From Arthrobacter citreus (GTDB lineage Bacteria; Actinomycetota; Actinomycetes; Actinomycetales; Micrococcaceae), in NCBI RefSeq assembly GCF_038405225.1, contig NZ_CP151657.1, positions 2,046,001 to 2,110,000 on the forward strand: 64,000 bases of DNA. Reading direction: 5' to 3'. Shown piece by piece: positions 16,690 through 25,141 of the stretch. The first letter of the stretch is position 1. Every line of letters begins with the position of its first letter. The notes under the pieces were generated by a model that saw only the letters and a program-made list of their open reading frames with translations, did not search any database and was not told where the DNA came from. A program made the position numbers and the translations under genes.

Positions 16690-17160
16690 TCACTGCGGGG
16701 CGTCGCTGACACCCACCCACTCGGACGTGCCGTCGTTGAAGCCCTGTTCCTTCCAGATGGGCACCCGTGCCTTGACGGTGTCCACCAGTTCGGAGCAGGC
16801 GGCAAAGGCGACGCCGCGGTGCGCGGCACCCACGGCCGCCACCAGGGCGGCGTCCCCGATCTCCAGCGGCCCGGTGCGGTGCCCCACCCAGATCCGCACG
16901 CCGTCGTGTGCCGCGGCAATATCCGCCGCCACCTCGGCGATGACCTGCTCAGCTGAGGGGTGTGCGCTGTAGGAAAGGCTCGCAACGCCGCGGCCGCCGT
17001 CGTGGTTGCGGACGATTCCGCTGAAACCCACCACCGCCCCGCACTCCGGCGACCATGCGGCGTCGTGCGCGTGCTCGGCGTTCAGCGGCAGATCCGAGAC
17101 CGTCGCATTGACGACTTCGGAGGCCGCGGCGCCTCCGGGCGCGCTCTGCTCAATGTCCAT
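16690..17160 (-). CDS. moaE: Molybdopterin synthase catalytic subunit MoaE
   Basis: The 156-residue large subunit of molybdopterin synthase inserts sulfur from MoaD thiocarboxylate into precursor Z. The conserved segments are GAVVGFSGIVRNHDGG, GHRTGPLEIGDAA and KARVPIWKEQ with the active-site Lys. The ATG at 17160 has GGAGG 7 nt upstream and lies inside the 3' end of mog (11-bp overlap); the frame further upstream is shadow. The partner MoaD is encoded 7.6 kb away after moaA. Confidence 0.93.
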   Translation of the reverse strand: MDIEQSAPGGAAASEVVNATVSDLPLNAEHAHDAAWSPECGAVVGFSGIVRNHDGGRGVASLSYSAHPSAEQVIAEVAADIAAAHDGVRIWVGHRTGPLEIGDAALVAAVGAAHRGVAFAACSELVDTVKARVPIWKEQGFNDGTSEWVGVSDAPQ

Positions 17161-17659
17161 GGTGTCCCTCCAGTTGTCCGCAGATGTGCCCGATGATTGG
17201 TTCCAGCACCGCAAGCCCGTCAGCCACGGCACCGGGTGATCCGGGAAGGTTCACGATAAAGGTGCGCCCGACCGTGCCGGCGTAGCCGCGGCTGATGGCG
17301 GCCATCGGCGTTTTGGTCCGGCCGTCGGCCCGCAGCGCCTCCATGATGCCCGGAACCTCGCGCTCCAGCAGCGGAAGTGTCTGCTCGGGGGTGTGGTCAT
17401 CCGGGCTCAGGCCCGTGCCGCCACTGGTGAGGATGACCGCCGGTTCAAGCGCAAGCATGCGGCGCAGCGACTCCCCCACGCCGTCGCCGTCGGGCACCAC
17501 CTCGGCCAGCACGACGTCGAAGCCCAGGGCATAGAGCCAGTCCGACGCCAGCGGACCGCACTCGTCCTCGTATTCACCGCGCGCGGCACGTGTGGAGGCG
17601 ATCAGGACGCCCGCCGTGCGGCGTGGCGGCTGCTGCGGCGCTGCGGGTCCGGCCGTCAC
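17150..17659 (-). CDS. mog: MogA/MoaB-type molybdopterin adenylyltransferase
   Basis: The 169-residue protein adenylylates molybdopterin before molybdate insertion by MoeA. Typical motifs are [17 protein letters not shown] and [12 protein letters not shown]. An N-terminal Pro/Ala extension of about 15 residues precedes the domain. The GTG start overlaps the moaC stop by 4 bp and the stop overlaps moaE, showing tight translational coupling. Confidence 0.92.
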   Translation of the reverse strand: MTAGPAAPQQPPRRTAGVLIASTRAARGEYEDECGPLASDWLYALGFDVVLAEVVPDGDGVGESLRRMLALEPAVILTSGGTGLSPDDHTPEQTLPLLEREVPGIMEALRADGRTKTPMAAISRGYAGTVGRTFIVNLPGSPGAVADGLAVLEPIIGHICGQLEGHHGH

Positions 17660-18144
17660 AGGGACCAGTCTCCGCTTTTTCCGCCGGACTTGGCGAGCAC
17701 CCGGATGTCCGTGATGGACGCGTGCTTGTCCACTGCCTTGATCATGTCGTACAGCGTCAGTGCCGCCACGGACGCCGCAGTCAGGGCTTCCATCTCCACG
17801 CCGGTCAGGGCCTTGGTTTTTGCGGTGGCCAGGATGACGACGTCGGTCTCCCCCGGTTCAAAGTCCACGGTCACCTTGGTCAACGGCAGCGGATGGCACA
17901 GCGGAATCAGGGTGGACGTCTGCTTGGCGCCCATGATGCCGGCAACGCGGGATACCGCCAGCGCGTCACCCTTGGGCAGGCCGCCCTCGGAGACCAGCTT
18001 CACGACTTCGGCAGTGGTCCGCAGCCGGGCCGTGGCTGTGGCGATGCGGGTGGTTTCGGTCTTGGCGGAAACATCCACCATGTGGGCGGAGCCGTCTTCG
18101 CGGACGTGGGTGAGCCCGGGCTGCTGCCCGTCGGTGCCGGTCAT
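17656..18144 (-). CDS. moaC: Cyclic pyranopterin monophosphate synthase MoaC
   Basis: The 162-residue enzyme converts the MoaA product into cyclic pyranopterin monophosphate. Visible motifs are [26 protein letters not shown], the metal and substrate His-Pro segment, and [26 protein letters not shown] lies 7 nt before the ATG. The gene follows moeA by 25 bp in the same operon. Confidence 0.95.
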   Translation of the reverse strand: MTGTDGQQPGLTHVREDGSAHMVDVSAKTETTRIATATARLRTTAEVVKLVSEGGLPKGDALAVSRVAGIMGAKQTSTLIPLCHPLPLTKVTVDFEPGETDVVILATAKTKALTGVEMEALTAASVAALTLYDMIKAVDKHASITDIRVLAKSGGKSGDWSL

Positions 18145-18169
18145 GAAAAGACTCCTTGCGAGAATGCGG

Positions 18170-19441
18170 TTAGTTCAAAAGCCATACTGTCACTTCCGCG
18201 CCGGCCGGCAGCGTCTGCACTCCGGCGGGAATGTGGACCAGGGCGTTGGAGGACGCCAATGCGTGGACCAGATGCGAGCTTGGACCACCGACCAGCTCCA
18301 CTCGGCCCGCCGTCCCCGGCTCGGTGGGGGCCGTGTAGCGGCCCCGCCGCACCTGGTGCTTGGCGGCAGGGCTCTGTGCTTCAGCGGTCAGCACTGCCGC
18401 CAGCTCCGGGCGCGGTGCAGGCAGGCCGGTCACGGCGCCGAGGGCCGGGCGCAGGAACACCTCGAAGGAGACCACTGAGCTCACCGGATTACCCGGAAAG
18501 CCAAGGAAGGGAATACCGTCAACGGACCCGATCGCCTGGGGGCCTCCGGGCTGCATGGCAACGGGGAGGAACTGCACGCCCTCCCCCGTCAGGGCCAGCC
18601 GGACCACCTCGTAGGCGCCCATGCTGATGCCGCCGGAGGTGAGGACCAGATCAACGGGATGGCGTGCCAGGTCCTCACGGAGCTGGGCCAGGAAACGGTC
18701 CGGGGAATCCGCCAGGATGCGGGTCCGCACCACTTCGGCGCCGGCTTCGTGCAGGCTGACGGCCAGCAGCGTGGAGTTGGCATCATGGATCTGTCCCGGC
18801 GCCAGCGCATGCCCCGGTTCCACCACCTCGTCACCGGTGCTGAGCAGCAATACCCGGAACAGAGCACGGACCTGCACGGCCGGGATGCCCAGCGCGGCCA
18901 GCAGGCCCAGCTGCAGTGCGCCCAGCCGCGTTCCGGCCGGCAGGGCCACCGATCCGGCGCGGATATCGCTGCCGGCGGCCCGAATGTAGTCTCCGGGCAG
19001 CGTGCCGGAGGGGAGGCTGACCGTGGCCCCGGGCCGGTCCCGGTCCGCGAAGAACGTATCCGGGACCGCACGTTCAATGGGTACGACGGCGTCGGCACCG
19101 GCCGGCAGCATGGCGCCGGTCATGATCGGAGCGGCGGTTCCCGGAGCCAGGGCAGGAGCCGCTATGCCGGCGGGAATCGGTTCGCTGATCGCCAGCGGAA
19201 CGGTCTGCCCCGTGGCGGAGGCCAGGTCAGCCGTCCGGACGGCATACCCGTCCATCTGGGAATTATCGAAGGGCGGAAGGCTGCCGGGTGCCCGGACATC
19301 AGCGGCCAGGATCCGCCCTGCCGCCGACACGAGGTCCACAGTGTCCGTGCCTTGCGGGGCGGCGGCCAGGCGGCCTTCCAGCAGCCGAAGCACTGCGCCG
19401 CGGTGTTCTTCGACCGTCCGGGTCGCTGCCCTGCGGATCAC
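18170..19441 (-). CDS. moeA: Molybdopterin molybdenumtransferase MoeA
   Basis: The 423-residue protein inserts molybdate into adenylylated molybdopterin. The linker motif [14 protein letters not shown] and the core motifs [38 protein letters not shown] and GFPGNPVSS are intact. A beta-barrel domain IV (about 345-423) closes the protein. The GTG start overlaps the stop of the phosphatase gene by 4 bp. Confidence 0.95.
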   Translation of the reverse strand: MIRRAATRTVEEHRGAVLRLLEGRLAAAPQGTDTVDLVSAAGRILAADVRAPGSLPPFDNSQMDGYAVRTADLASATGQTVPLAISEPIPAGIAAPALAPGTAAPIMTGAMLPAGADAVVPIERAVPDTFFADRDRPGATVSLPSGTLPGDYIRAAGSDIRAGSVALPAGTRLGALQLGLLAALGIPAVQVRALFRVLLLSTGDEVVEPGHALAPGQIHDANSTLLAVSLHEAGAEVVRTRILADSPDRFLAQLREDLARHPVDLVLTSGGISMGAYEVVRLALTGEGVQFLPVAMQPGGPQAIGSVDGIPFLGFPGNPVSSVVSFEVFLRPALGAVTGLPAPRPELAAVLTAEAQSPAAKHQVRRGRYTAPTEPGTAGRVELVGGPSSHLVHALASSNALVHIPAGVQTLPAGAEVTVWLLN

Positions 19442-20247
19442 TGCTGCCCCCGTAGCCGCCGGCGCAGCATCGCCAGCTCAGCTTCCGTCAGACCGCTTGA
19501 GAGGAGGTAGCCGGCAGCGTCCCCATGGTGTTCGTGGATCCACTCAAGCGCCCGGTTGATGGCCGCTTCGGGGGCACCGGTCACCAAAGCCACCACATCA
19601 TCCGTCAGGGGAACGCCCAGATCCTTGATCATGCCGAGCATCCGGTCGGCCCATTCCCCGGACAGGTTGGCCTCGCTTTTCCGGTAGTCCGCCGTTACGG
19701 CGTCCGCTTCCACGCCGGCGGCGCTGAGGATCAGTGCCACCGCCACTCCGGTCCGATCCTTGCCCGCGGTGCAGTGCACCAGGACCGCCGAACCTTCATC
19801 GGTGCCGGCGACGGCACGGGCGGTTTCAGCAAACACCGTGCTGCCGTCCTGCAGCATTTCGGTGTAGATACCGCCCAGCGTTGGCAGCTGGGCCACAGCG
19901 GCCTCCACCGCGCGGGCTGCCGCGCCGGCGTTGCCGGACTGCCGGGCGCGCTGCATCTCTTCCTGGGCTGCTCCGGTGAAGGCACCTTCAAACAGCGGCA
20001 GGTTCAACCGGGTGAAGGAGCGTGCCGCGGGCAGCCGGTCCGGTGCCATGCGCTGCTCGGCGGGGGTCCGCAGATCTACGATCACGTCGATCCCCGACTC
20101 AGCCAGGCTTGCCAGCCCGCGGGGAGTCAGCGCGCTGATGGCATCTGACCGGTAGAGGACTCCGGGGGCGCTGCGGCCTCCCCCGGCCAGCGGCAGCCCG
20201 CCGGTGTCCCGGAAATTTACTGTGCCTTCCAGCGTGGTGATTCTCAC
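19438..20247 (-). CDS. Tyrosine/serine phosphatase-like protein in the molybdenum operon
   Basis: The 269-residue protein belongs to the LipA/IphP-type family of cysteine phosphatases. Its FRDTGGLPL entry motif, RSDAISALT and the P-loop VHCTAGKDRTGV (Cys-x5-Arg) are complete. Substrates may be phosphotyrosine, phosphoserine or phosphoinositides and cannot be told from sequence. It has no signal peptide. It is the first gene of the moeA-moaC-mog-moaE run: its GTG start has TAGGCT 6 nt upstream and its stop overlaps moeA. Confidence 0.88.
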   Translation of the reverse strand: MRITTLEGTVNFRDTGGLPLAGGGRSAPGVLYRSDAISALTPRGLASLAESGIDVIVDLRTPAEQRMAPDRLPAARSFTRLNLPLFEGAFTGAAQEEMQRARQSGNAGAAARAVEAAVAQLPTLGGIYTEMLQDGSTVFAETARAVAGTDEGSAVLVHCTAGKDRTGVAVALILSAAGVEADAVTADYRKSEANLSGEWADRMLGMIKDLGVPLTDDVVALVTGAPEAAINRALEWIHEHHGDAAGYLLSSGLTEAELAMLRRRLRGQQ

Positions 20248-20253
20248 AAACCG

Positions 20254-20259
20254 AGCCTA
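20254..20259 (-). promoter_or_regulatory. -10 box for the phosphatase-moeA-moaC-mog-moaE operon
   Basis: TAGGCT on the minus strand lies 6 nt before the GTG start and overlaps the last codons of the oxidoreductase gene. Confidence 0.5.
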
Positions 20260-21795
20260 GCGCGCATTCATCTGAACCGTGTGCAGGCCGGTGGCGCCGT
20301 CGGGGACCACCGGGCGCTCGCGTTCGTCCTGCGCCGCTCCCGTCGCATCGATGGCGCGGACGGTGACCTCGTGGTCCCCGGCGCCCAGGTCCAGGACCGC
20401 GGACCACTGCACCCAGGTGTCCGCCGAGATTCCGGTGGCCAGGTCCGCGTCCTGCCAGCGGCCGCCGTCGACCCTTACCTGTACGCCGCGGATGCCGGTG
20501 TGCTGCGCCCAGGCCATTCCGGCCACGGTCACGGCTCCGGCCTCTACTGACGCGCGGTTGGAGGGTGTGTCGATGCGGGAGGAGAGTTTGATGGGACCGC
20601 GTTCAGTCCAGCCCCGTTCGGTCCAGTAGGCCGTCTCATCGCTGAACCGGGTGACCTTCAGTTCGGTGACCCATTTGGTGGCCGAAACATAGCCATACAG
20701 GCCCGGCACCACCAGCCGGACCGGAAATCCGTGCTCCAGCGGCAGCGGCTCGCCGTTCATGCCCACCGCCAGCAGCGCATCACGGGAGTCGGTCAGTGCT
20801 TCGAGCGGGGTTGATGCCGTCCAGCCGTCGCGGCTGGTGGACAGCACCATGTCGGCGCCGTCCTGGACACCGGCGGCTGCCAGCAGGTCCCGGACCGGCC
20901 AGCCCAGCCACTTGGCGTTGCCGATCAGGCTGCCGCCCACTTCATTGGAGACGCAGGCCAGCGTCACATAACTCTCCTGCAGGGGCTTGGCCAGCAGTTC
21001 GGCGAAGCTGATCTCAACCTCGCGGTCCACCATGCCCGTCACCTTGAGGCTCCACTGCTCCGAGTTGACCAGCGGAACGCTCAGCGCGGTGTCGATCCGG
21101 TAGAAATCGGCAGCCGGTGTCAGCACCGGGTCCAGGCCGCTGATGCCCAGTTCAGCTCCGGCCGGGATGGGCTGTGCAGGGGTTACCGCGGCGGGCAGGA
21201 CAATGCCGTCCCGCAGTCCCACAGTGGTGATCTGCCCCGCTCGGGAGGTGCCGGCTAGGGCACCCGCCGCCACAGCGACGCCGGCGCCGCCGCCCACCCC
21301 CAGCAGCACGTCCCGCCGCCGGGCGCCCATGTCCGCCGGAGCTGCGTCGCCCCACTTGCGGATGCGGTCCACAAAGGCCCGCAGCACCGCTAAGCCCACG
21401 GCGGCCGCCACCAGCGGCGGCACCAGGGACAGCAAACTCATCTGTGACCGGGTCAGCACGGCAACCAGTCCGGCCGCCCCGAACAGGGCAACGACGACGG
21501 CGCCTGCCGGCGGCCGGCGCAGCTCCAGGATCCCGGCGGCTGCTGCAAGGACAGCGATCACGGCCGCCATGGCGACGAGGAACGCGGCCTTGTCGGCGGT
21601 GCCGAACAGGCCGATGGCCCAGTCCTTGACCGGTCCCGGCATGGCGTCGATGACCACCGATCCCACTGCGCTCACCGGCGACAGGGACGGGCTCAGCAGC
21701 GCCGCGGAAAGTTCTCCGGCGGCTACGGCCAGTCCCACCGCCACGATTCCCGCCGCGGACGCCCAGAGGGTAAGGAACCGGTTGGTGCCGTTCAT
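20257..21795 (-). CDS. Membrane-anchored molybdopterin-dependent oxidoreductase (sulfite oxidase family)
   Basis: The 512-residue protein has four hydrophobic segments in the first ~150 residues. A soluble oxidoreductase-molybdopterin domain (about 230-400) follows, with YVTLACVSNEVGG, where the Cys should ligate molybdenum, and GFPVRLVVPGLYG. An Ig-like dimerisation domain ends it (about 410-500). It resembles YedY- and sulfite-oxidase-like enzymes of actinobacteria; the electron acceptor and substrate are unknown. Its placement among cofactor genes suggests it is a main client of the pathway. No ribosome-binding site is obvious. Confidence 0.88.
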   Translation of the reverse strand: MNGTNRFLTLWASAAGIVAVGLAVAAGELSAALLSPSLSPVSAVGSVVIDAMPGPVKDWAIGLFGTADKAAFLVAMAAVIAVLAAAAGILELRRPPAGAVVVALFGAAGLVAVLTRSQMSLLSLVPPLVAAAVGLAVLRAFVDRIRKWGDAAPADMGARRRDVLLGVGGGAGVAVAAGALAGTSRAGQITTVGLRDGIVLPAAVTPAQPIPAGAELGISGLDPVLTPAADFYRIDTALSVPLVNSEQWSLKVTGMVDREVEISFAELLAKPLQESYVTLACVSNEVGGSLIGNAKWLGWPVRDLLAAAGVQDGADMVLSTSRDGWTASTPLEALTDSRDALLAVGMNGEPLPLEHGFPVRLVVPGLYGYVSATKWVTELKVTRFSDETAYWTERGWTERGPIKLSSRIDTPSNRASVEAGAVTVAGMAWAQHTGIRGVQVRVDGGRWQDADLATGISADTWVQWSAVLDLGAGDHEVTVRAIDATGAAQDERERPVVPDGATGLHTVQMNAR

Positions 21796-21844
21796 GATGC
21801 TCGTTTCTGTTGGTGCTGCATGACGTGTTGCTGGTGCGCCTCAG

Positions 21845-22645
21845 TCAGCGCGGCACCAGCAGCCCCACCCCAAGCCGGGCAAGCGCCAGCAGCACCAGGT
21901 ACAACGAAATAAGGATCAGGCAGATTCCCAGCGCAATTTCGGGCTGGTTGGAGTTCAGGCTGAGTTCGATCTGCAGGGGCAGGGTCCGGGTGCGTCCTTC
22001 GATGCTGCCGGCGAAGGTGATGGTGGCGCCGTACTCCCCCAGGGACCGGGCGAAGGCCAGCAGGGCCCCCACGATGATTCCCGGCAGGGCCAGCGGAATG
22101 GTGATGTGGCGCAGGATCGCCGTTGGGCCCGCACCGGAGGTGGCGGCGGCCATTTCCAGGTCATGGTCCACGGCGCGCAGGCTGCTCAGCGACGCCACCA
22201 CGAAGAAGGGCAGGGAAACAAACACCTGGACTATCAGCACGGCTGCGGGCGAATAGCCCACCCCCAGCCCGGCCGGTTCCAGGAACCGCCCGGCCAGCCC
22301 CTGCCGTCCCCAGAAGTACAGCAGCGCAATGCCCGAAACAACCGGAGAAAGCACCAGGGGTATGAGCAGGATGCCGCGCAGCACCTGCATCCAGGGCCCG
22401 GCCAGCTTGCTGAACAGCACGGCCAGGGGCAGCCCCAGCACCACGCAGATCAGTGTTGACCCCACGGAGGTTGTCACCGACAGAAGCAGCGCCGTGCGTG
22501 CTTCCGGTGCGGTCAGCAGCGCTCCCAGGGAAGCGAAGGGGACGTTCAGCAGCAGGGCCGCCACCGGTCCGGCGCAGAACAGCAGCGCCAGCGATGCCGG
22601 GATCCACAGCCAGGCCGGGGTGGTGGCCCGTGCGCCGCGTGTCAT
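21845..22645 (-). CDS. modB: Molybdate ABC transporter permease ModB
   Basis: The 266-residue permease has five or six membrane segments. The cytoplasmic EAA loop, read from EMAAATSGAGPTAILRHITI, would contact the ATPase. The frame is open upstream into modA, but the ATG at 22645 gives a normal N-terminus. The ATPase gene modC is absent here: the next gene is the oxidoreductase. The permease must use an ATPase encoded elsewhere or be fed by a shared one. Confidence 0.9.
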   Translation of the reverse strand: MTRGARATTPAWLWIPASLALLFCAGPVAALLLNVPFASLGALLTAPEARTALLLSVTTSVGSTLICVVLGLPLAVLFSKLAGPWMQVLRGILLIPLVLSPVVSGIALLYFWGRQGLAGRFLEPAGLGVGYSPAAVLIVQVFVSLPFFVVASLSSLRAVDHDLEMAAATSGAGPTAILRHITIPLALPGIIVGALLAFARSLGEYGATITFAGSIEGRTRTLPLQIELSLNSNQPEIALGICLILISLYLVLLALARLGVGLLVPR

Positions 22646-22715
22646 GCCCACGGCACGCCCGGCCGCTGACCCGTGGTCCCGCCTCTGCGTTCCCCGCCGC
22701 CGGTTCCGCTCCGGC

Positions 22716-23507
22716 TCATGTTCCCGGTGGCCGGAAGCCCGCGTCACGGAGGATGCCGGCGGCTTCCTCCCCTGCAAGCCACTCGTAGAATCGGACAGCT
22801 GCCTCATGCTCTGCTCCCTCCGCGGTCAGGGCCGCGGGGTACTGGTTGGGTTCGGGATCGCTCACTTCAAGATACGTCACCCCTTGCTTCGCAGCCGAGA
22901 GCGCATCGGTTTGGTACACCAGCCCGGCGTCCGCCTGCCCGGTCACCACTTTGGTCAGCACCGACCGCACGCTGTCCTCGCGGCTTTCGCCGGAGAGCGC
23001 CACACCGGCGGCGTCGAGCACACGCTCCGCCGCGCGTCCGCAGGGTACCGACGGCGCACAGACCGCCGCGCGCGCCGCACCGCCGCCCAGATCAGCCAGC
23101 GACGTGATTCCGGCCGGGTTGCCCGGCGCCAGCGCCAGGACCGTGGTGTTCCCGGCCACGACCTGCTCCCGGGAGACCAGCCCCTCCGCCCGCACCGCAT
23201 CGAGCGCTTCCATGTCGGCGGCGATCACGACGTCGGCCGGCGCGCCGGACAGAAGCTGGCCCGACAACTGGGCGCTGGAGCCCAGATTGGTGCGCAGGTG
23301 CCCGCCGCCGTCGTAGGCTTGACTTATGGCTGCCATCACATCCGTGAGGGACGCGGCTGCGAATACCGTAATAACGGGGCTTTCCGAAGCCGCGGAATCA
23401 CCGTCGGCATCCGGGCCTGAACAGCCGGCAGCCGCAACGAGCAGCAAGATGGACACGGCGGCGGCGGACAGGGCGACAAGGCGCTGACGCCGGCGGATAA
23501 AACGCAT
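22716..23507 (-). CDS. modA: Molybdate-binding lipoprotein ModA
   Basis: The 263-residue extracytoplasmic solute-binding protein has a basic N-terminus, a hydrophobic core and the lipobox AAGC near residue 29. The domain shows VFAAASLTDVM, NLGSSAQLSGQLLSGAPADV and the GQADAGLVYQTDA hinge motif of molybdate/tungstate binders. It starts at ATG 23507 with TAGGCT 6 nt upstream and no ribosome-binding site. modB follows after 70 bp. Confidence 0.94.
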   Translation of the reverse strand: MRFIRRRQRLVALSAAAVSILLLVAAAGCSGPDADGDSAASESPVITVFAAASLTDVMAAISQAYDGGGHLRTNLGSSAQLSGQLLSGAPADVVIAADMEALDAVRAEGLVSREQVVAGNTTVLALAPGNPAGITSLADLGGGAARAAVCAPSVPCGRAAERVLDAAGVALSGESREDSVRSVLTKVVTGQADAGLVYQTDALSAAKQGVTYLEVSDPEPNQYPAALTAEGAEHEAAVRFYEWLAGEEAAGILRDAGFRPPGT

Positions 23508-23513
23508 TGATAG

Positions 23514-23539
23514 AGCCTAACCGCGAAAGGGCGTAGCCT
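23514..23539. promoter_or_regulatory. Interleaved divergent promoters of modA and moaA
   Basis: TAGGCT (minus strand, 23514-23519) lies 6 nt before the modA start and TAGCCT (plus strand, 23534-23539) lies 6 nt before the moaA start. The two start codons are only 38 bp apart, so the -35 region of each promoter must overlap the -10 region of the other. Confidence 0.55.
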
Positions 23540-23545
23540 CGACCC

Positions 23546-24739
23546 ATGGGAATCCAGCTGGGAATGCCGTCCATTGGCGCGCCGCTGATCGGCGGTCCGT
23601 CCACGGCGACCGATTCAACCGCCCCTGCGGCCGGCTGCACGCCCGTCGAAACTCCCGCAGCGGAGCCGCCGGCAACGGCCGGAGCGGCTGCGGCTGCCGG
23701 GGTGCGGGCCGCCGACGGACTGCTGGACCGCTACGGGCGGCGTGCCACCGATATGCGGCTCTCGCTCACTGACAAGTGCAACCTGCGCTGCACCTACTGC
23801 ATGCCGGCGGAAGGGCTGGACTGGCTGGCCAAGGACAAGGTGCTGACGGCCGCCGAGATCATCCGGCTCGTGGGAATCGGAGTGAACACCCTCGGCGTGC
23901 GCGAACTGCGGCTCACCGGCGGTGAGCCGCTGGTACGGGCGGATCTGGTGGACATCATTGCCGGCATCCGCGCCAACCACCCGGAGCTCCCCATTTCGCT
24001 GACCACCAACGCGCTGGGCCTGGATAAAAAGGCCCAAGCGTTGAAGGACGCCGGGCTGAGCCGAATCAACGTCTCGCTGGACTCCCTCCATCCGGACACC
24101 TTTGCGCAGCTGACACGGCGCCCGTTCCTTCCCCGCGTGCTGGCCGGGGTTGAGGAAGCCGCCCGGGTGGGCCTGGGGCTGATCAAGATCAACGCCGTCC
24201 TGATGCGTGGAATTAACGACGTCGAGTCTCCGGACCTGCTGGAGTGGGCGGTCAGCCACGGCTTTGAACTGCGCTTCATTGAACAGATGCCGCTGGACGC
24301 CGACCACGGCTGGACCCGGGACGGCATGATCACCGCTGCGGAAATCCGCAGCAGGCTGGAGCGGGACTTTATCCTCACCCCCGACCCACGGCAGCGCGAC
24401 GGCGCCCCCGCCGAGCGCTGGGAGGTCCGGCGCCGCTCCGCTCCCGGGATCGTGGCCGGAACCGTGGGGATCATTGCCTCGGTCACCGAACCGTTCTGCA
24501 CCGACTGCCGGCGCACCCGGATTACAGCGGAGGGAAAAGTGCGCAGCTGCCTCTTTTCCCACGAGGAAACCGATTTGCTGGAGCTGCTCCGCACCCCGGA
24601 CGCCGGCGACGACGACGTGGCGGCACGCTGGCAGGACGCCATGTGGGGCAAGCCCAAGGCCCACGGAATGGACCATACGGGTCTGGGCGATGCCGACTAT
24701 GTGCAGCCGGACCGAACCATGAGCGCGATAGGCGGCTAA
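23546..24739 (+). CDS. moaA: GTP 3',8-cyclase MoaA
   Basis: This 397-residue radical-SAM enzyme is the first step of molybdenum cofactor synthesis from GTP. The N-terminal cluster motif is CNLRCTYC (about residue 80), the second cluster motif is CTDCRRTRITAEGKVRSC, and the C-terminus ends in the conserved Gly-Gly (SAIGG). An Ala-rich N-terminal extension of about 55 residues before the radical-SAM domain is longer than usual; a later start is possible. moaD begins right after the stop. Confidence 0.95.
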   Translation: MGIQLGMPSIGAPLIGGPSTATDSTAPAAGCTPVETPAAEPPATAGAAAAAGVRAADGLLDRYGRRATDMRLSLTDKCNLRCTYCMPAEGLDWLAKDKVLTAAEIIRLVGIGVNTLGVRELRLTGGEPLVRADLVDIIAGIRANHPELPISLTTNALGLDKKAQALKDAGLSRINVSLDSLHPDTFAQLTRRPFLPRVLAGVEEAARVGLGLIKINAVLMRGINDVESPDLLEWAVSHGFELRFIEQMPLDADHGWTRDGMITAAEIRSRLERDFILTPDPRQRDGAPAERWEVRRRSAPGIVAGTVGIIASVTEPFCTDCRRTRITAEGKVRSCLFSHEETDLLELLRTPDAGDDDVAARWQDAMWGKPKAHGMDHTGLGDADYVQPDRTMSAIGG

Positions 24740-25021
24740 ATGCTGATTCGATATTTTGGCGCCGCGAAGGCTGCCTCGGGTGTGGAGGAAGAGACCTTTT
24801 CCGCTGACGGTCCCGATGGCCTTTCCGCCGGTGCGTCCCTGGACGACCTGCTGGAATTCCTGGGTGCCCGCCACTCGGAAGCCCCTGCGGGCACTCCCCC
24901 GCTGAAGAGCGTCATCTCCCGCAGCACGTTTCTGGTGAACGGGTACGCGGCGCGCGACCGGTCCCTCACGCTGGATTTCGGGGACGCAGTGGACATCCTG
25001 CCGCCCTTCGCCGGCGGCTGA
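24740..25021 (+). CDS. moaD: Molybdopterin synthase sulfur carrier MoaD
   Basis: The 93-residue ubiquitin-like protein ends in Gly-Gly (PPFAGG), the site of thiocarboxylation. The ATG directly follows the moaA stop codon (TAAATG). It supplies sulfur to MoaE, encoded at the other end of the cluster. A linker of about 15 residues in the middle is longer than in E. coli MoaD. The adenylating enzyme MoeB is not in the window. Confidence 0.9.
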   Translation: MLIRYFGAAKAASGVEEETFSADGPDGLSAGASLDDLLEFLGARHSEAPAGTPPLKSVISRSTFLVNGYAARDRSLTLDFGDAVDILPPFAGG

Positions 25022-25051
25022 ATCGCCCGACCTTTAAAGATCCCGAGATGG

Positions 25052-25091
25052 CAGAAAGTGCGCCTCCCAAGGCTGGGAAGCGCACTTTCTG
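25052..25091. terminator. Bidirectional intrinsic terminator
   Basis: A long stem (CAGAAAGTGCGC and TCCCA arms with one internal mismatch) closes on an AGGC loop between the convergent moaD and M16 peptidase genes. T-rich sequence follows on the plus strand. Confidence 0.88.
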
Positions 25092-25141
25092 TTTCTAGCG
25101 CGTCAGTGGTGTCCCGCAGGACGGTGAGAGGGGAAGGAAGG

